From: Deltaproteobacteria bacterium | GTDB lineage: Bacteria > Desulfobacterota > Syntrophia > Syntrophales > UBA5619 | Length of the DNA: 7,631 nt | Assembly: GCA_026388365.1 (NCBI GenBank) | Contig: JAPLJW010000315.1 | Location: 1 to 7,631, forward strand | Direction: 5' to 3' | Part shown: piece after piece, positions 6,302 to 7,631 of the stretch | Layout: the number at the start of each line of letters is the position of its first letter | How positions within the stretch are numbered: the stretch's first letter is position 1 | Translations under genes and position numbers: made by a program | The notes under the pieces: generated by a model | What the model saw: the letters and a program-made list of their open reading frames with translations, nothing else | Told to the model about the DNA's origin: nothing | Database searches by the model: none

Positions 6302-7227
6302 GATAACAACTTTCCTTCCTTGTCTTTAAAATAGCGGATGATCCCTTGGTCGATCATTCTCTCACCCCCGGCCTGTATATCCAGAAGGCGAAGTCTCCCC
6401 CGTCCCGTCCAAACCGAAACCCGGTCCCCTTCAATTTCGACGCTTCCGGGAGGTTTTGTCTCCTCCCCTTCCCTTCCCTCTTCCGGCGTTCCCCACCAGA
6501 TCATAAGCCGGGATCCGTCTTCGAGCCCGCAGAAGGCGCCGGGATACGGAGCCGTAACCGCACGGATCAGGTTGTAGATCTTCACGGCAGGCCATCTCCA
6601 GTCGATGCGGCCGTCCTCCGGACTTCGGCCGCCGAAGTAACTCCCCAGCGAGATATCCTGAGGGATGCGGGGCGCGCACCCGATTTTCATCAAGGGCAGG
6701 AATTCATCCATCAAGATTCCCGCCGCGTCGCAGAGCTTCCCGTACAGGGTGAATGCGGTATCCTGTGGGGAAATGGGCACGACCTGCCGGCCGACAATAT
6801 CCCCCGCATCGGCCTTCCGGACCATGTGATGCAGGGTGACCCCGGTCTGCGTTTCCCCGTGCACGAGGACCCAGTTCACGGGACAGCGACCGCGATAGGC
6901 AGGCAGCAGCGATCCATGGAGGTTATACGCCCCCAGGGGTGGAATGCGGAGGATCTCCTCCCGGATCATATGACGATAATAGAAAGAGAAAATCATCTCC
7001 GGCTGAAGAGACGCGATCCGCTCCTCCCATTTCTTGCCCCCGATATCAACGGGACACTCCACGGGGATGCGCCGCTCCCTTCCCCATTCTTTCACCGAGC
7101 CGAACCAGCAGTTTTCAGAAGGATCATCCTCATGGGAAAAAATGCAGCCAATCTGATATCCGGCGCGTTCGAGGGCGTTGAGACCCGCAATGCCCATATT
7201 GTGATAGGCAAAGGCCGCAACTTTCAT
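6298..7227 (-). CDS. arnA: UDP-4-amino-4-deoxy-L-arabinose formyltransferase, stand-alone ArnA N-terminal domain
   Basis: Transfers a formyl group from N10-formyltetrahydrofolate to the 4-amine of UDP-L-Ara4N in the cytoplasm. The 309 residues match the N-terminal half of E. coli ArnA, starting MKVAAFAYHNMGIAGLNALE. Seen: FSFYYRHMI at 80-88, the formyltransferase signature YNLHGSLLPAYRGRCPVNW at 101-119, and VRKADAGDIV at 136-145. The catalytic N102, H104 and D140 keep the same numbers as in E. coli. Residues from about 205 (GRSPEDGRIDW, then RAVTAPYPGAF) form the C-terminal OB-fold-like subdomain. The start overlaps the arnC stop by 4 bp and the stop overlaps the decarboxylase start by 4 bp, so all three are translationally coupled. 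The end falls exactly where the linker to the decarboxylase domain begins in fused ArnA, so this is a split gene, not a truncated one. Confidence 0.93.
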   Translation of the reverse strand: MKVAAFAYHNMGIAGLNALERAGYQIGCIFSHEDDPSENCWFGSVKEWGRERRIPVECPVDIGGKKWEERIASLQPEMIFSFYYRHMIREEILRIPPLGAYNLHGSLLPAYRGRCPVNWVLVHGETQTGVTLHHMVRKADAGDIVGRQVVPISPQDTAFTLYGKLCDAAGILMDEFLPLMKIGCAPRIPQDISLGSYFGGRSPEDGRIDWRWPAVKIYNLIRAVTAPYPGAFCGLEDGSRLMIWWGTPEEGREGEETKPPGSVEIEGDRVSVWTGRGRLRLLDIQAGGERMIDQGIIRYFKDKEGKLLS

Positions 7228-7631
7228 TCAGACCCTCCGTCCGAAAGAGGATCGTTGCCATAGACATGCTCGATCACGTATTCGGGCCGCTTGCGAACCT
7301 CGCGGTAAATCCGGCCGATATACTCTCCGATCAGGCCGAGTGCAAAAAACTGGAGCCCCACAAAGACAAACAGGATCGCAAACAGGGTGAACACCCCCTG
7401 CGCCGCCCAGACGGCCCCGTAAACGAGCCGGGCGATGACGAGAAACGCGCCGAAACAGACGCCGAGGATCGCCAGCAGGACCCCGCCGTACATGATAAGT
7501 TTGATGGGGAGTTCGGAAAAGGAGGCCACCAGGTCGAACTGAAGGTTGATCAGTTTCCGCAGGGGATAGTTGGATTTGCCGCCGTGCCGCTCCTCGTGGG
7601 CGACCTCGATCTCCGTCACCCGCTTGCCGAA
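7224..7631 (-). CDS. arnC: Undecaprenyl-phosphate 4-deoxy-4-formamido-L-arabinose transferase ArnC, C-terminal 135 residues (5' end outside window)
   Basis: Transfers formamido-arabinose from UDP to undecaprenyl phosphate at the cytoplasmic face of the inner membrane. Only the C-terminal 135 residues are present; the frame is open through base 7631, where it reads FGKRVTEIEVAHEERHGGKS, so the GTG at 7619 is internal and not a start. E. coli ArnC has 322 residues, so roughly 40 percent is in view. The fragment contains the end of the GT2 catalytic region (HEERHGGKSNY, then LRKLINLQFDL) and two transmembrane helices at about 42-66 and 79-101 of the fragment. It then has the cytoplasmic tail LGLIGEYIGRIYREVRKRPE at 98-117, very close to ArnC and the related dolichol-phosphate-mannose-synthase-like family. 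Placement directly before arnA singles out ArnC among those relatives. The nucleotide-binding part is outside the window. Confidence 0.88.
   Translation of the reverse strand, partial: FGKRVTEIEVAHEERHGGKSNYPLRKLINLQFDLVASFSELPIKLIMYGGVLLAILGVCFGAFLVIARLVYGAVWAAQGVFTLFAILFVFVGLQFFALGLIGEYIGRIYREVRKRPEYVIEHVYGNDPLSDGGSE

Noticed and set aside
6346..7263. Long open plus-strand frame (305 codons) opposite the formyltransferase gene
   Set aside because: The opposite strand carries intact ArnA catalytic residues; the plus-strand translation resembles no family and has no ribosome site worth noting.
7224..7619. Independent small membrane protein gene starting at GTG 7619 (131 residues)
   Set aside because: The frame is open through the window edge and the residues before the GTG (FGKR) continue the ArnC alignment, so this is the tail of arnC.

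Overview
Every gene I can support is on the minus strand, and the window holds two unrelated transcription units. Reading in the direction of transcription (from base 7631 down to 1), the first is an aminoarabinose (L-Ara4N) lipid A-modification cluster: the 3' end of arnC, arnA split into separate formyltransferase and decarboxylase genes, and arnD. The second is a binding-protein-dependent ABC importer (binding protein, ATPase, fused permease), followed by the first 40 codons of a GntR-family regulator that runs off the window edge.

Arn unit (7631-4355). ArnA_C oxidatively decarboxylates UDP-glucuronate to the UDP-4-ketopentose. ArnB, not in view and perhaps upstream of arnC, would transaminate it. 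ArnA_N formylates the amine, ArnC moves the formylated sugar to undecaprenyl phosphate, and ArnD removes the formyl group. E. coli has arnB-C-A-D-T-E-F with arnA as one fused gene. Here arnA is two genes overlapping by 4 bp exactly at the domain boundary, and no arnT, arnE or arnF follows arnD.

Intergenic 4084-4354 (271 bp). It holds a plausible sigma70-type promoter (TTGACC-17-TAGTAC) for the transporter operon, a 13-bp perfect palindrome over the -10 that fits the GntR-family operator pattern, and a strong ribosome binding site for the binding protein gene. I see no convincing terminator after arnD.

Transporter unit (4083-1). The binding protein, ATPase and double-length permease resemble the putative 2-aminoethylphosphonate importers (PhnS2/PhnT2/PhnU2, also called AepX/V/W-type) more than the Fe(III) FbpABC importers of the same superfamily. 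A 14-bp perfect hairpin separates the binding protein gene from the ATPase gene and probably sets their expression ratio. The terminal GntR gene is the obvious candidate regulator. No phosphonate-degrading enzyme is visible, so substrate assignment is by family resemblance only.

Organism: a Gram-negative bacterium (lipid A modification, Sec-exported binding protein) with moderate GC. My guess is a Deltaproteobacterium of the Syntrophus/Desulfo- type, but the window has no marker gene to prove it. I see no mobile element, tRNA, rRNA or CRISPR, and no clearly undescribed system. The most interesting points are the split arnA, the candidate operator and the intra-operon hairpin.
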